Shown here piece by piece: positions 1-11,064 of a DNA stretch of 64,000 nt. The DNA comes from Pisolithus tinctorius (Eukaryota; Basidiomycota; Agaricomycetes; Boletales; Pisolithaceae). The translations under genes were made by a program, and so were the position numbers. The notes under the pieces are model-generated. The model was not told the origin of the DNA. It searched no databases and saw only the letters and a list, made by a program, of their open reading frames with translations. Numbering within the stretch: position 1 is the stretch's first letter; the number at the start of each line of letters is the position of its first letter. The stretch spans positions 124,001-188,000 of the forward strand of contig JANFAH010000053.1 in NCBI GenBank assembly GCA_024663395.1. The letters run 5' to 3'.

Positions 1-75
1 TAGAGAAACATACAGCAAGAGACACAGGCGCAAACAAGAAAAATCCCAGTCCCCCCTAAAGCCCTGAATGATCAT

Positions 76-125
76 TGGCGACAGAGAGTTTACAGACCTG
101 GCCTGACGGCGTCTAGGAATCTCAC
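76..125. repeat. Short dispersed repeat, copy 1
   Basis: A core of about 45 bp containing GAGTTTACAGACCTGG followed by ACGGCGTC and AGGAAT recurs near 62765-62812 and, more diverged, at 48430-48470. The copies lie in gene-free DNA. What element they belong to is unknown. Confidence 0.5.
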
Positions 126-644
126 GTAAGCCTACCCTGCTAGCGTTTAACATGTCTGCTCAAACTCGATTCTACTTATGAGTAACTCAAAGTTCTCAAC
201 TTACATCCCGAAATGTGTCTTCCGATCTCTTGAGGAGTTTGGGAGGAGGGCTCTGCGCCGCGAACAGCTACACGTATCACTGTCTGAGTGAGTACAGTCG
301 AACTTCCCAGCGATGCTGAAGGCATAGGCGAAGGAAGGCGAGGCTGGGCCTGTGTTCACAAAGAGCTGCGATTTGGTCGTGCTAAACGTTGCTGAGGTCG
401 TCGGTAGGTGGTTTTTCAATGTAACTCGGATACTGCATGATAAATGAGGATTGCGGATGGCTTTCCAGGAGCTACTTGTAGACTACTGGTAGCCTATTGG
501 CGCAATGGCATCGGCCGTAAACCTTATTTCTGGTACACGGATATGTCGAAACATGGTACATGCCCCCACAGTGGATACTTAAAGGTAGGTTCATACTCAA
601 TTCTCAGTCAAGTCGTTTGCACATACGGATTCTGGTAATCACTG

Positions 645-1355
645 ACAACGCTGCTAGGTATGATAATACCGATCTCGTGTCAAGTCTGATAGCTGCCACC
701 ACGAAGCTTCGGTAATTATTCAACTGCCCATGATCGTATGCCTCCAGATCTCCCAAGTCTTGTTCGTACCGCATTTACAGTTATATCAAAGTCGAACACA
801 GATCTGCTACCATCCCCCTTCCTGACATCGGTGTGCTGTTCCACTCCTGTTACTTGTGGGCTGGTGTGATGAGTTTCCGTGCTTAAGTTTCCATCGTAAT
901 GTGATGTGTAATGCTGACACCGTTTGCGCAGGTGGCGAAGTCGTTTGACGTTAGCAAGGACTACGTGCACCTCAGACATCGTCTCCTCGTCTTGACAAGA
1001 TGAAACCAGGAGAATTGGGCTGCTGGTGAGCAACGCCAGCAACTTTCTTATGTAGTGCTCCCCTCCTACCAGTTCGCTTTCCCGGTCTGGTGGATTGAGA
1101 CACAAGTTCCTTATCATTATGTACCGGTTTAAGCGTCTGATCAAGCTCTGTTTCTCTCTGGCCCTCACTGGAATGGCTTCACGGACTCTAAAGGCTAAGT
1201 ACGAAGCTGAGGATGACGCTCGTCTCGAGGAAGTGACACTAAGGGTATGTCGAGTTTTAACCGTCGTGATAGGAACGGCACCTAATGCTGCTAGGTATGA
1301 TTGCAGTGATCTCGTGTCAAGTCTAAGGGCTGCGCACCACGTTTCGGCAATACAT
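645..1355 (+). repeat. Local direct duplication upstream of SNF2 gene
   Basis: About 65 bp near 652-716 and 1289-1353 share GCTGCTAGGTATGAT, then a short variable stretch, then GATCTCGTGTCAAGTCT and a related tail. The copies are about 637 bp apart in the same orientation. This looks like a short segmental duplication in the 5' flank of the helicase gene. Confidence 0.5.
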
Positions 1356-1496
1356 TTTTCGAGCCGTCATGGCGATTCGTGCGATCTGGCACTCCAGCCT
1401 TTCTTTCTGATGCTTTGTATCAATTCCCCTTTCAAGCAGGAAACTCCACTCTGTCACGTGCCTCTGATCCTTTGTTCTCGAGTATGTTTTTAAGCC

Positions 1497-4093
1497 ATGC
1501 AAGGCCAGCTCCCCTCTCTTCTCCTTGTAGTTCTATTGTGCCGCTCGTTGATCATGAAAACAGAAAAGCCAGTACTCCTCGCCAGCGACACAGATGATGA
1601 AGGAGAAGTTTTTTACTTACCTCGGACAGCCAGTCTGCCGCGGTCTGTTGTCAACCCATGCTATGCTGACACTTTGATCCATGCCTTGGACATGGGCGAT
1701 TTTCGAAGTGTCACAGCAGATGATCAAGGCGTCGTGGTCAATGGTTTGCGACAGAGTGTAGAGTTATGGGATCACCAGAAGGTCGGTGTTGCATGGATGC
1801 GGGGACGAGAGCGAGAAGGAAAGAGAGGTGGCATCGTTGCGGATGAAATGGGGTAGGATCTCTGTCTCCCAGACTTTGTTCTTCCTCCTCACTCTCACAT
1901 GTAGCCTAGGAAAGACTATCTTGGGTATAACGAGAATTCTCGACGGACACCCCACGTCTAATGATCGAGCATACGGATGGGCACGTGCGACCCTGTGAGT
2001 GGCCTTTGTACATTGCGAAACTTAATTTTTACAATGTTGAAGGATTGTATGCCCTGTCTCGTTAATCGGCCAATGGGAGAGTGAGGTCGAGAATTTTGCT
2101 GTTGGCCTCAATGTTGTAAAGCATCATGGCCCGTCGCGGAGCAGTGGTAAGGATTTTGGATTGTTGCGTCTCTAGCATCAGCTGATTTGTTTGTGATGCT
2201 GCAGATCCTCAGACTTTATGGGACAATCATGTCGTCATCACATCATATGCTACTGTAGCATCCGAGTATTCTGCCGTCTGCACGCATTCTAGCAGCCGCA
2301 AGTCTGCATTGTTCGGCGTGAAGTGGTGGAGAATCATACTAGGTATTTGCCGCTGACACATAGGATGGATGCAGAGCTAAGCCCTGTGCCCGCAGATGAA
2401 GCTCATCTGATCAGGAACTGGGCAGCAAAAAGCACGAAAGCGTGCTTCAATATAGTTGGGAAGTATCGATGGTGCTTTACGGGCACTCCTATGTAAGTAA
2501 TTTGATGCATGTTTCTCAAAGAAGTTCATCCATGTCTGTAGACAAAATCGGGTTGAAGATTTGTACTCCATGTTCAGATTTATAAACGTTAGACCCCTTG
2601 GTGACTTGCAGGAATTCAAAAATTATATCATAAAGCCCATCAAAGGTGGACAGGTGACCTTGGCAATTGAGCGCCTGCAGGTGAGAATGACTGGTTGATG
2701 AGAAGTTTTGTGTATTTATTAATTGTGTTCGTATGTTCTGCAGGTTGTTCTAAGTGCCGTTATGCTTCGTCGCCGGAAAGACGCTGTTCAAATCGATGCG
2801 CTGCAACTCCCTGGCCGTCATGTCCACATAGTTCGATGCCAGTTTGATGAAGGTGAACGAGGACTGTACCGTACCCTTGAGGGGTGCGTCAAGTCCAGGG
2901 TCGAGGATTGGGTAAAGCAGGGCGTGGTGAAGACTCATTTCGCTTGTGTTTTGGAGATGCTTCTTCGCCTCCGTCAAGGTGAGTGACCTGGTTCCTTGCT
3001 ATGTCATTAAGGATCAATTTTCCTTGCTTCATAGCTTGTGATCACCCAATGCTTGTGTATCGTAGCGGTGTTGTCAATGAAAATGTCTCCACATCATCGT
3101 CCTCTGATTCGTTGGGCGGATTGAGTCGGTACATTGAAGAATTGAACGCCGAACTCGATGATCTCTTGACCAAACTTCATCTGGAAGCTGATGATGAGAA
3201 CGACCAGACGTAAGGATGGACCTTCCGTTGTACAGCTGGTGATGGACTTGACCAAACCCCACAGTGAGGTTTTCCAATGCACGCAGCCAGCGAAATCTTC
3301 TGGTCACAAATCCGCGTCTAGGATACCCAATGTTCCACCCCCGTCAGTAAAGATGAGGCAGCTAGTTGACCTTCTCCTCAAGATCGATGCTGATTCGGAA
3401 GGCCGAGGAAAAACGATCATATTCTTGTACTTCACATCCATGCTGGATTTGGTGCAACAGTTCCTCGTCGCCAAAGGCTTTATCCTCACTCGTTGTGAGT
3501 GTGAGACCTTCTGAATTTCTTCAAACTCGCTGACACCTTATTTAGATGATGGATCTATGAGTCTATCTGAACGTGAGCGGAACTTGGAGTACATCAGCAG
3601 TGACCAGGACGTGAAATGTATCCTCTTATCTATCAAGGCGGGCGGTATTGGTCGGTCGTGATAAGGAACTGCATTACTGGCTCATCTGATCAGAGTTTCT
3701 CCAGGGTTAAACTTGACTGCGTGCAACAATATCATCCTTCTAGAACCATGGTGGAATCCAGCAGTTGAAGTATGTGGTCACCGCACTTTCACTTCGAACA
3801 GTTTGGACACTCAACCAAATGATTAGGAACAGGCTTTTGACCGTGTGCATCGAATTGGCCAACTTCTGCCAGTGAACATTTACAAGCTGGTGGTACAGGA
3901 CAGTGTGGAGGAACGCATCTTGGAGGTTAGTCGATGCCCAATAGCATGTCAGCAGGTATTATATGACTGACGCATGCACAAGCTCCAGAATAAGAAGCGA
4001 AAATTAGCAGATGCCACTCTCAGTGGCAATACAATCTCGGACATGACTCTAGATATCGGAGATGTCAGATGTCTCTTTCAGGTGGCAGCCTAA
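1497..4093 (+). CDS. SNF2-family DNA-dependent ATPase, Rad5/Rad16-like but lacking a RING insert
   Basis: A predicted nuclear ATP-dependent DNA translocase or chromatin remodeller. About a dozen short introns split roughly 650 codons. Motif I (DEMGLGKT) spans an intron at 1853-1904. Motif II (DEAH) has its Asp codon split by an intron at 2343-2395. FTGTP follows at about 2484, then LRRRKD near 2766. The C-terminal lobe carries [16 protein letters not shown] (intron after the GGI) and DRVHRIGQ near 3840, the SNF2 motifs V and VI. An intron at 3210-3264 repairs an apparent stop. The stop codon is at 4091-4093. Rad5/Rad16/HLTF proteins place a C3HC4 RING between the two lobes; here the region holds only a short acidic helix (about 3090-3210) with no paired cysteines, and the protein is much shorter than Rad5. 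The start is uncertain: ATG 1497 gives a continuous frame, while ATG 1554 or an upstream spliced exon are alternatives. No inactivating change was seen. Confidence 0.85.
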
Positions 4094-5300
4094 AGATAGG
4101 CTTATGGATGGCTTTGCATAATGATTCATTGCGGTTGACTGGTAGTGATATAGTGCAGGGATATGACTAAACCCTAGATAACTTGTACTTCGACAGATGA
4201 TTCGTCAACTTTGTGATACAAGGCGAAGCTGGCGCTTGATCATAAACCCAAATTGTCCAATCCCCGATTAATCCCTAAAGTTGTTGATAACCTCTTCTGT
4301 ATCTGAGCTCAAGGACGTGAAGCGACTAGTTGTTCAGGTCAGTCGCGGGTATGTAGGGAGCAGCAATAAAGGCGGATGCTCATGTTGGTGTGTGACTAAG
4401 GTGTATCAACCAACACTGACGACCAAACCAGACGATTCAGAGCTGGGACTCTATTGAACCCGGGAGCCACCTTCCAGACATAACACAATCCCGTAGATCT
4501 CCATGTAGTTAGGGCTATGTACATTCTCCACGAATCTCCTTGTCGCAGCGCTGGACCACATGCCGTGGGTGATAGCCCCTGGGAGACACATTGTCCGAGA
4601 AATAGAGATTGACATGAATTGGGATGAAGTCACCCCAGACGACGGAGTAGGGCTGGTTAGTAAGCGGAGCAGCGAAGTCAGTGGATGCGTTGTTGCTCAC
4701 TGTGTAACCTTCGTTCGTCAAAGGAGCGAGACAGCCCTCTAGGATAGCATGTTGTTAGACTCCTTGGAGGTACACCATGGCTAGATTCCCTTGAATATCA
4801 TTGCTGGTTGCAATCGACAGAGCACACACAGACGTCACGGTAAGGTGCCTTTAAGAGGTGTCTTCAGAGCGTCCACGGAAAATGACAGCCTCGGCAGGCT
4901 GAGATTCGTCCTCCCAAGACAGCCAATCTTTCGACTGGACGACACGATCGGCGGCGATATCAGGAAGTAAGCGGAAAACGTTTGATAGATGGGTTTGGGA
5001 CGATCCACTGAGTGAGGACGACTCCGATTGGTATGTCAATAGTGTTCGTCCAATAGATCAGGCTTAGTCATACGACCACCGCAGCGAACCGCCCGATCCT
5101 TTTCGGGCGTACAAATTTCACAAGGGACAACTGATGAAGGAGATGTCGGCATTACCATCTTAGACCGGAGACAAAGTTGCTGTGGGCGCTGGACACCAGA
5201 TGCAAAACCTTTCCGAAATCTTGAATAAGTTCATAACAACTCAACACTCAGATCTCAATTTTTTTCACTTGATAGAATAAGATCTCACGGCCAATGCGAT
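4094..5300. other. Intergenic stretch, at most gene remnants
   Basis: Short minus-strand open frames (about 4451-4721 and 4851-5039) could be exons of a small unrecognised protein: one reads GDFIPIHVNLYFSDNV. However, no splice model joins them and no domain is recognisable. I treat this as unassigned sequence or a decayed gene. Confidence 0.35.
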
Positions 5301-5315
5301 TTATTAGTCACGTTC

Positions 5316-5444
5316 CCAGCCATTTTGGGGACCTACGGAAGCTTCCGTGCGGTGTTTGAAAAAAAGTCCTGGGGACACTTCTGTCAGATTTTTAAAAATA
5401 CTCCGCATGTACTCCGCACGGAAGTCCCCGTCCTCTCTACGAGA
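5316..5444. repeat. Imperfect inverted repeat, MITE-like
   Basis: GGGGACCTACGGAAG followed by CTTCCGTGCGG on the left faces CCGCACGGAAGTCCCC on the right, with an AT-rich centre containing homopolymer runs. The arrangement resembles a small hairpin or MITE of about 125 bp. No clear target duplication was found, and no second copy is visible in the window. Confidence 0.35.
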
Positions 5445-5744
5445 CTTTTTTTTGGACAAGTAATATTATTATGTAGCCGCTGATCAAGTCCAGTTCTATA
5501 TAATGCACTAAATCGAGAACCTCTTTGGGTCTCGGTCCGAGGAAAAATGCACTTACGCACTACCAGTGTTTGGTGGGATGTGTGGGCCCTCTAGGAGACT
5601 TATGCCGTCTGCGCTCGCCTCGCGTCCTGTATTCTTTCTCGTGTACTGATATTTTTCTTTGCCTGAGTTTGGTTAATTGGAAAAATCACACGCCAAGCAA
5701 GGTTGATTCTTAGATAAGCAGAAAAGTTGCAACTTACCATCTAT

Positions 5745-6385
5745 TGCACTCTACTGCACTATTAAGTATGGCATAGTACGTGCGGTGGGTGCCCGCAGTT
5801 GCGGGTTCCCCGTATGCGCCCCCGTCGGTCTATGCGGTTTCGAGTGCTCCTTCCATCTAACCTCGGCACGGAAGCCGCCGTTTCTTGGAAGTCGCAGTTC
5901 AGGCCTAGAATGAGCACGTGCGTCGTACGGGAGGTGGTGCGGTGGATGCTCACAGTTGTGGGCTCCCCGCACTTCACTGTTTGATGTTGCCACCTCCTTC
6001 CATAAATCTGCCAACGCTTGGAATCCCATTTGGTACGTATAACAAGTATTGGTCCTCGACTAATCGTCATTCACGAAGTTTCAGAGTTCCTTCTTTAAAG
6101 TTCGTAGTCCGAATCGACAATTGTCATTCATCCAGTCGGGCCGAGGAACGGCCCATGCAGGTATCGCCGACCTAGAGATAAAAGCTTCAAGGTACCGCTG
6201 TACTAAACATTTAGCAGAGCGAAATATGCCACCAAGGATGTCACGGCGGTGGGAACCTATTTGCGATCTTCTTTTGAGCGTTAATAAGCTACCCCCCGAG
6301 TTTACCCATTCCAGAAGATGTGTCCGGCTTTGGCACAAAGCTGTGACTTATTTCCGCATTTCGAGTCCTTTCCAACAAACGATGA
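5745..6385 (+). repeat. Dispersed repeat family R1, copy A (uninterrupted)
   Basis: About 640 bp that aligns along its length with 16487-16936 plus 21284-21505 (copy B). Shared landmarks are GTATGGC near 5766, TGGATGCTC followed by AGTTGTGGGCTCCC near 5945, CCAACGCTTGG near 6010, GTAGTCCGAATCGACAA near 6105, ATCGCCGACCTAGAGA near 6162 and TTCGAGTCCTTT near 6360. It has no long coding frame. At the point where copy B carries the hAT insertion this copy has a single uninterrupted site (near 6155), so it serves as the empty-site reference. Confidence 0.8.
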
Positions 6386-6853
6386 CGACAGCTACTACTC
6401 CCACGACATCGACAACAGCCACCGCCACCATGCCATCAGAAGCGGAGCGTCGACGATGGCTGTGGCTATGGTCGCGTAGTCAGCTCATATCGTTGACGAC
6501 TGTCGTGACTACGACGGTGCGGTGAGCAGCACGACATTGACGCTGCGCAGTGGATACTGGCACAGCAACAGGTAACAAAGTATTCAGATTGTATTGATAA
6601 ATATGTAATATAATATTAGAGTTCTCATTATTTACCCGTGTACGGTTATGGGCTGCTGCCAATGGCGTGGCATGCTTTGTGCACCCGGCTCCAAATTTGA
6701 AGATCTGAAAGTCAGACTAGGCATGTGCTGGTCATTGGATTTCATGACTCACAACTGTGGAGACAAGATGAAGAAAGATCGGATCAACTGCCTAAGGTTA
6801 ACAACGTCAGTGAAGAATTTCCTATGTACGCAACTCGGAGTAGATGCTATGCT
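6386..6853. other. Gene-free stretch with low-complexity sequence
   Basis: It starts with a CGACA/CCACC-rich low-complexity run (about 6380-6440), followed by unremarkable sequence. No coding or RNA gene is supported. Confidence 0.45.
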
Positions 6854-7771
6854 CTAGCCATTGAAGCGAGTAAAGTAAGCCTCCAGCGATATTTGTTCCA
6901 GCACCTCATGACTGCTACCGTAGTCTGGATCAAAATGCTCGCCAATCTGCACGGCGCCAGGGTAAAATTGTTGCACGATCTCTCCCATACCCACTGCAAG
7001 ATCCCGGATCACAGGTGCTGTAACAGGTTTGCCCTCGATGGCAGACCCACATTTTGGGCACTCGTACCTAGGCACACCGCCAATATAGCTAAAGTAACCA
7101 ACCACATTATGTGGCGTGACATCGTTGGGATCGGGAGGGTCGAAACCAAGTTGAGCCAACCGGAAGCAGACGGAGTGGCTGAGGTGTCCCCGAACACAAG
7201 CGAAACAAAAGGTATGGCCACAATCTGGCAGTCTTGAATCAAATATCCTCAGTTCCCGACCAATGTAAAGAGCGATGAAACTCACAAGAACGGCTGGGAA
7301 AAGAGCAGCCCACAATACACACAAATCAAGTGAGTCTGGACCAGTGCAACGATCTGCCCAAAAGCATGAGTGGATTTCCCGTGAGTCTGGCACTGCAGTT
7401 ACCTTTGCTGTAGCGTGCTGCAACCCTCCACCCGCGGCCGTAGGGGTAAATTCTGCCAGTAAACCATCAGCTGCTCCAGGACTGGTTCGAGGAAGCGGAT
7501 CGGCGGCGAAGTCGGGATTGTCAATGGCAAGCTCTCCTGAGGGGATTGGTTCGCAGAGATCCATGCTAATGTCTGACTCGCTGTGACTCGCTGCGGCAAT
7601 CAGCTCACAAGCTTCCATACAGAGGAGGGCCGGCTTACAAACATCCATGTCGGAGACGGGGACTGTTTCACAGACATCCATTCTGGCGGGATCTTCACGA
7701 CCTGTCAGACTCGAGGGATAAAGGTACGATCGCAAGTATGCGAAAACAGACTGAAGACCGATGCAAGACAT
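6854..7771 (-). CDS. RING-finger-like protein with a degenerate first knuckle
   Basis: A 305-codon open frame. The C-terminal half has DCGHTFCFACV and, about 50 residues on, YECPKCG, the second and fourth metal-ligand groups of a RING as seen in many Agaricomycete RING proteins. An intron (GTGAGTTTC to TGCCAG, about 7215-7280) probably joins CVLWAALFPAVL directly to DCGH. The family's first knuckle should be C-x-x-C; here it reads C-V-L-W (TGG in place of a Cys codon), so zinc site 1 lacks one ligand. The N-terminal part has recurring M-D-x-C-E/K segments of unknown meaning. A related RING gene lies at 22921/46868-47700. If the protein is functional, E3 ubiquitin-ligase activity would be the family expectation, but the missing cysteine makes that doubtful. 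Confidence 0.6.
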   Translation of the reverse strand: MSCIGLQSVFAYLRSYLYPSSLTGREDPARMDVCETVPVSDMDVCKPALLCMEACELIAAASHSESDISMDLCEPIPSGELAIDNPDFAADPLPRTSPGAADGLLAEFTPTAAGGGLQHATAKVTAVPDSREIHSCFWADRCTGPDSLDLCVLWAALFPAVLVSFIALYIGRELRIFDSRLPDCGHTFCFACVRGHLSHSVCFRLAQLGFDPPDPNDVTPHNVVGYFSYIGGVPRYECPKCGSAIEGKPVTAPVIRDLAVGMGEIVQQFYPGAVQIGEHFDPDYGSSHEVLEQISLEAYFTRFNG

Positions 7772-8902
7772 CTCGAGAAGTTAGCAAAAATCGACCGTCT
7801 TTTAAGGCTGAATGAGAAGCCCGAGTGGCACCGAAGATCCTCTGTGTGACAACCAAAGTCAATGAGATTCTTTGTTACCTTTGGCAGCATTCCGCAGCAC
7901 TCAAAGACGATGACGTGTGGCTGTCGGGAAACCGTGACGAGCGGCCTCGAGTTTTGTGTTGAATGAGTGCAATGACATTTTCCCATGTGCAGGTCTACCA
8001 GTCAGTAAATTGATGAAATACTGCGAGGAGTACTTACCTCGGCATCACGACAACCGCTACTCGTCCGGAACTGAATCCGACGGCAGGAGGCAAGATAAAA
8101 TCGCGAGAGCTAGGCCTAATAGATCTCACTGGCAAGGACGAAGGGACAGCCTTCAGAGGCGGTAAACTCAATCGATACGATCAACCTTATCTGATCGGTG
8201 ATCCGGCGACGATTGCCATTTGTGACCGTATACGGACATTTAGTGGTATCACAAAGGATGTGACACAAAGAGATGGAAAGGAGTCAGGAAAAGGCGTGTC
8301 AGGGGCACTACAAGCGCTTTTGTGCGTTGACTTGAAGGTCCTTTGTGCCTCCAGAGTTCGTTGGAAGCAAGGTGCTCAGCTGTGTGCATTTTCTCCCTAC
8401 TTTTTTTTACAGTGCTACGTAGCTCACCACCACCACCACTCCTTCATATTACTATTGGCTCAACGCTTTCTGGTAAAGCAATGTCAGAACCTCGCCGCCC
8501 CATTACCCTCCTTGCAGACATTCCTTCCCTTCCTGGCATCTATCTCAAGCGCAATGTAGGGTAGCATCATGGCACTGGTCGTTCAAAGACTCATGCGTGT
8601 TCACCCCCTCCTTCACAGGACACACCCTTCTTGCATGAAGCCTTTCCTATCCGCCGCCGCCGCTCCAAGCCACATTTGTCGCGGCCGGGCATATCCAAGT
8701 AGGTTCCGTGCTAGCGCAGACATCTCGCACTGACCACCATCATAAAGCTACATCACTTCTGCTGCACGTCGTCATCATCCTGTGCCATCCAGGTGCTTAA
8801 TCGATGAGCCCAGTACCTTGCCGCGTGGCAGGTAGGTCTTTCAGCCGTCTGAAGTTGAGCCATTTACTATGAAACATATATAGGGGAAAGTGTCCCGGAT
8901 TC
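7772..8902. other. Intergenic region without supported gene
   Basis: Only short overlapping frames with no domain occur. Pyrimidine-rich tracts (about 8400-8660, with CACCACCACCAC) may belong to promoter DNA of the gene that starts near 8903. Confidence 0.4.
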
Positions 8903-9634
8903 GTGGATGATGCTAGCGCGGGTCCAGCATTATCTTCAGATAGCTTCCAACGCAGAACGAACACGCATACGATGCCTACGAAACGCCACTTCAATGTGAC
9001 CCATTCACGCTCGTCTATAACCTCTAACAACTGTTCTCCTGTTATGGACTCCTCGAATCATAGGGTGTTCGCTCCCCCTGATATTGTACCCACTACCGCT
9101 CTGCAGGATTCCGAATTCAATCGAGCGACTTCATCACCGGTATCGCCCTCTGACAACTGCCTTCGTGTTAACGATTCCTCGAATCATAGGATGCCCACCC
9201 CTCCCGACATTGTACCCACCGCTGCTCTGCAGGATTCCGATTCCAATCGAGCAGCCACGTCGCCGGCGTCTCCTTCCGAGCCGTCGTCATGGCCTCTGAA
9301 ATGCATGAGGAAGGCTATCCGAAGTCGAAAGGAATGTGTTACCTTTTACAAGTCGAACGCGTCTGGGTCATTGGACTTTCCCCCTAGTGCTCCTGAGGCA
9401 TTTGAATATCGCCCTAAACCTGCAGATATATATGTCCATCGTGATGAGGCACACAACATAACACAAGTCTGGATTTGGTCTGGAGACCAGTGGACCAAAG
9501 CAGGGGTAGACATTTGCCATCCGACTCTACCTGGTTATCGCTTGAAGCTGTTAGACAGTGGGGAGCCATCCTGGGTTACCAGGAAGACGATGGTTACTGA
9601 CCAGGGAAGGGCGAAGAGAAAGCATCAGGTTTGA
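8903..9634 (+). CDS. Hypothetical protein with internal tandem repeat
   Basis: A 243-codon uninterrupted frame. The first ATG is at 8903; a second in-frame ATG (MPTKRHF) near 8971 is an equally good start. Residues about 50-130 consist of two copies of a Ser/Pro-rich unit of roughly 40 residues sharing DSSNHR, PPDIVPT and ALQDS. The C-terminal half (from about residue 140) looks folded: EYRPKPADIYVHRDEAHN, then QVWIWSGDQWTKAG, and a basic tail ending KRKHQV. I do not recognise the family. The N-terminal half is probably disordered. There are no membrane segments. The neighbours give no functional hint. Confidence 0.6.
   Translation: MDDASAGPALSSDSFQRRTNTHTMPTKRHFNVTHSRSSITSNNCSPVMDSSNHRVFAPPDIVPTTALQDSEFNRATSSPVSPSDNCLRVNDSSNHRMPTPPDIVPTAALQDSDSNRAATSPASPSEPSSWPLKCMRKAIRSRKECVTFYKSNASGSLDFPPSAPEAFEYRPKPADIYVHRDEAHNITQVWIWSGDQWTKAGVDICHPTLPGYRLKLLDSGEPSWVTRKTMVTDQGRAKRKHQV
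9049..9290 (+). repeat. Coding tandem duplication of about 125 bp
   Basis: Two direct copies begin at GACTCCTCGAATCATAGG (near 9048) and GATTCCTCGAATCATAGG (near 9172). Each continues through the Pro/Asp segment and CTGCAGGATTCCGA. The copies stay in frame and give the protein its duplicated region. Confidence 0.75.
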
Positions 9635-10304
9635 CTCATTTGATGCTGAAAATATCTTTTAAAGAAATAGAGCTGTTACTACAACTACATGATATATTTC
9701 TCACATGACGTTGACTGGCTTTCTGCGATGGAAATGGTGATCTGGTAGTCGATAGGTCGGAACTTTTTTACGATGTACTTACATGGATTACATAAATAAT
9801 TCTATGATGTGGCATTCCCCGTGTTGACGTGGATCTCTAACGTGTGCGCTGTGCTGTCCGTTGAGCGCCTCCCGTTTAAGGGTGGTAGGCCCTGCGCGTC
9901 TTGCCAAGTACTATCGGTCTCCTCCCTACTTTGTACGCATGGTGTGTGCGCTTGCTGTACACATGTTCCATTTGGTGTATTTGCCGTGCTAATTATCCGT
10001 TACTCGCAGGTTATCAAGCACGTGGCCCAAGGTATGCATTCCCCGCAGGAGCAAAGCCGTACTGTGAAGCTCCCTCGGATTCGGTGGAAACCTGTACTAT
10101 AGAGTCCTGTCCGACACCCTGTCGCTATTGATCTGCCCCGCGCCTGCCAGCTGATTGGGACTTTCACTTGCTTCCATTGACGCCCGTGCCAACAACGCAT
10201 GTCTAACTGCCGTTCAACATTCAACCTTCACTGCAGTCGCAGTCGCAGCTCACGCACAGCGAGACCCAACGCCCCCCCACATCGTGTCTGACAGTTCATC
10301 CAGT
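9635..10304. other. Gene-free stretch
   Basis: Several short open frames overlap on both strands, and none has a recognisable domain or a convincing splice structure. Nothing specific is supported. Confidence 0.4.
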
Positions 10305-10825
10305 CACGGAGCTAGGCGAATTGCACAATTCTCCCCTGTCCACCTTGGGGATCCCCTTCAGCTTATTATCCAGAACATGTCCTTCTTGCCCACACCAGGC
10401 TGGCACACTGTATTCTTACTGTCACGCTCCGATGGAGCAACACCATCTCTCATTGCCTAAGCCAGACGGATATCAGAGGGCTTCTGATGACTGGATTGGG
10501 TTTCCGGGCGGCTTTTTCACACCAATGACGTTGCAGACTTGTATCCCAGTTGTGCTCTGACCATTACGATCCCAACTTGTCTCAGGTGCGGGAAATTATC
10601 GGCGCGGTACAAGGTAATCAATCTTCCATCCAATCGTGAGCCAGCTGCTTAGGCCCATTACTTATAAGTTGGTCCTTTGTTTCTTAGAGGGCATGTCGCC
10701 AGATCCAGAGCACATCTGCTTTGATCCTATCTGTCATAAAATTTCTTATGACTTTGTTATGTGGGTGTGACGATACCGTTGAGTCGCGAGTCTCATGTTG
10801 AGGGTTGTGTCTCTTACATCTGACT
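10305..10825 (+). repeat. Dispersed repeat family R2, copy 1
   Basis: Aligns with 22140-22575 in the same orientation. Shared blocks are CCTGTCCAC followed by TTGGGGATC, then CTCCGATGGAGCA, GAGGGCTTCTGA, CAATCTTCCATCCAATC (TAATCTTCCATCCAATC in copy 2), CATGTCGCCAGATCCAGAGC and GAGTCTCATGTT. Both copies contain small indels and no intact coding frame. The parent element is not recognisable. Confidence 0.7.
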
Positions 10826-11064
10826 TCACTATGTCGCTGCGGGTGGCCCCCTGTACCCTCGAGCCTCGTGCTGTATCGACGTGTCAGGTACAACGTTTTA
10901 GTGGCGGAGTCATTAATCATACCTTTCACTGGCATATTTTGGCCTGACCTTGATTCGGCAATGGAGACACCTTTGAAGCCTTTGTGTTACTGTCCTTTGT
11001 CAATGCAATATAAATCACCCCTCTCGCCCGAGTACGGCACTGCTCCCCCAACTACCACTCCAAC
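10826..11064. promoter_or_regulatory. 5' flank of the following gene
   Basis: A short gap before the hypothetical gene at 11065. CAATATAAATCACCCC near 11006 is a plausible TATA-like element about 55 bp upstream of the ATG. This is inferred from position and composition only. Confidence 0.3.

Larger units (their letters stand above)
1..1496. other. No supported gene; repeat fragments
   Basis: I find no coding region I can defend here. The longest open frame is on the minus strand (716-1168, 150 codons); it has no recognisable domain and overlaps an equally open plus frame, so I left it out. The stretch includes a short dispersed repeat (76-125) and a locally duplicated segment (645-715 versus 1290-1355). 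The 5' flank of the helicase gene lies at its right end. Confidence 0.5.

Noticed and set aside
716..1168. 150-codon minus-strand frame upstream of the helicase
   Set aside because: No domain or splice partners, biased composition, and it overlaps an equally long plus frame. Probably chance.
3191..3264. Apparent stop and frame change in the SNF2 gene
   Set aside because: The intron 3210-3264 (GTAAGG..CCACAG) restores the frame.
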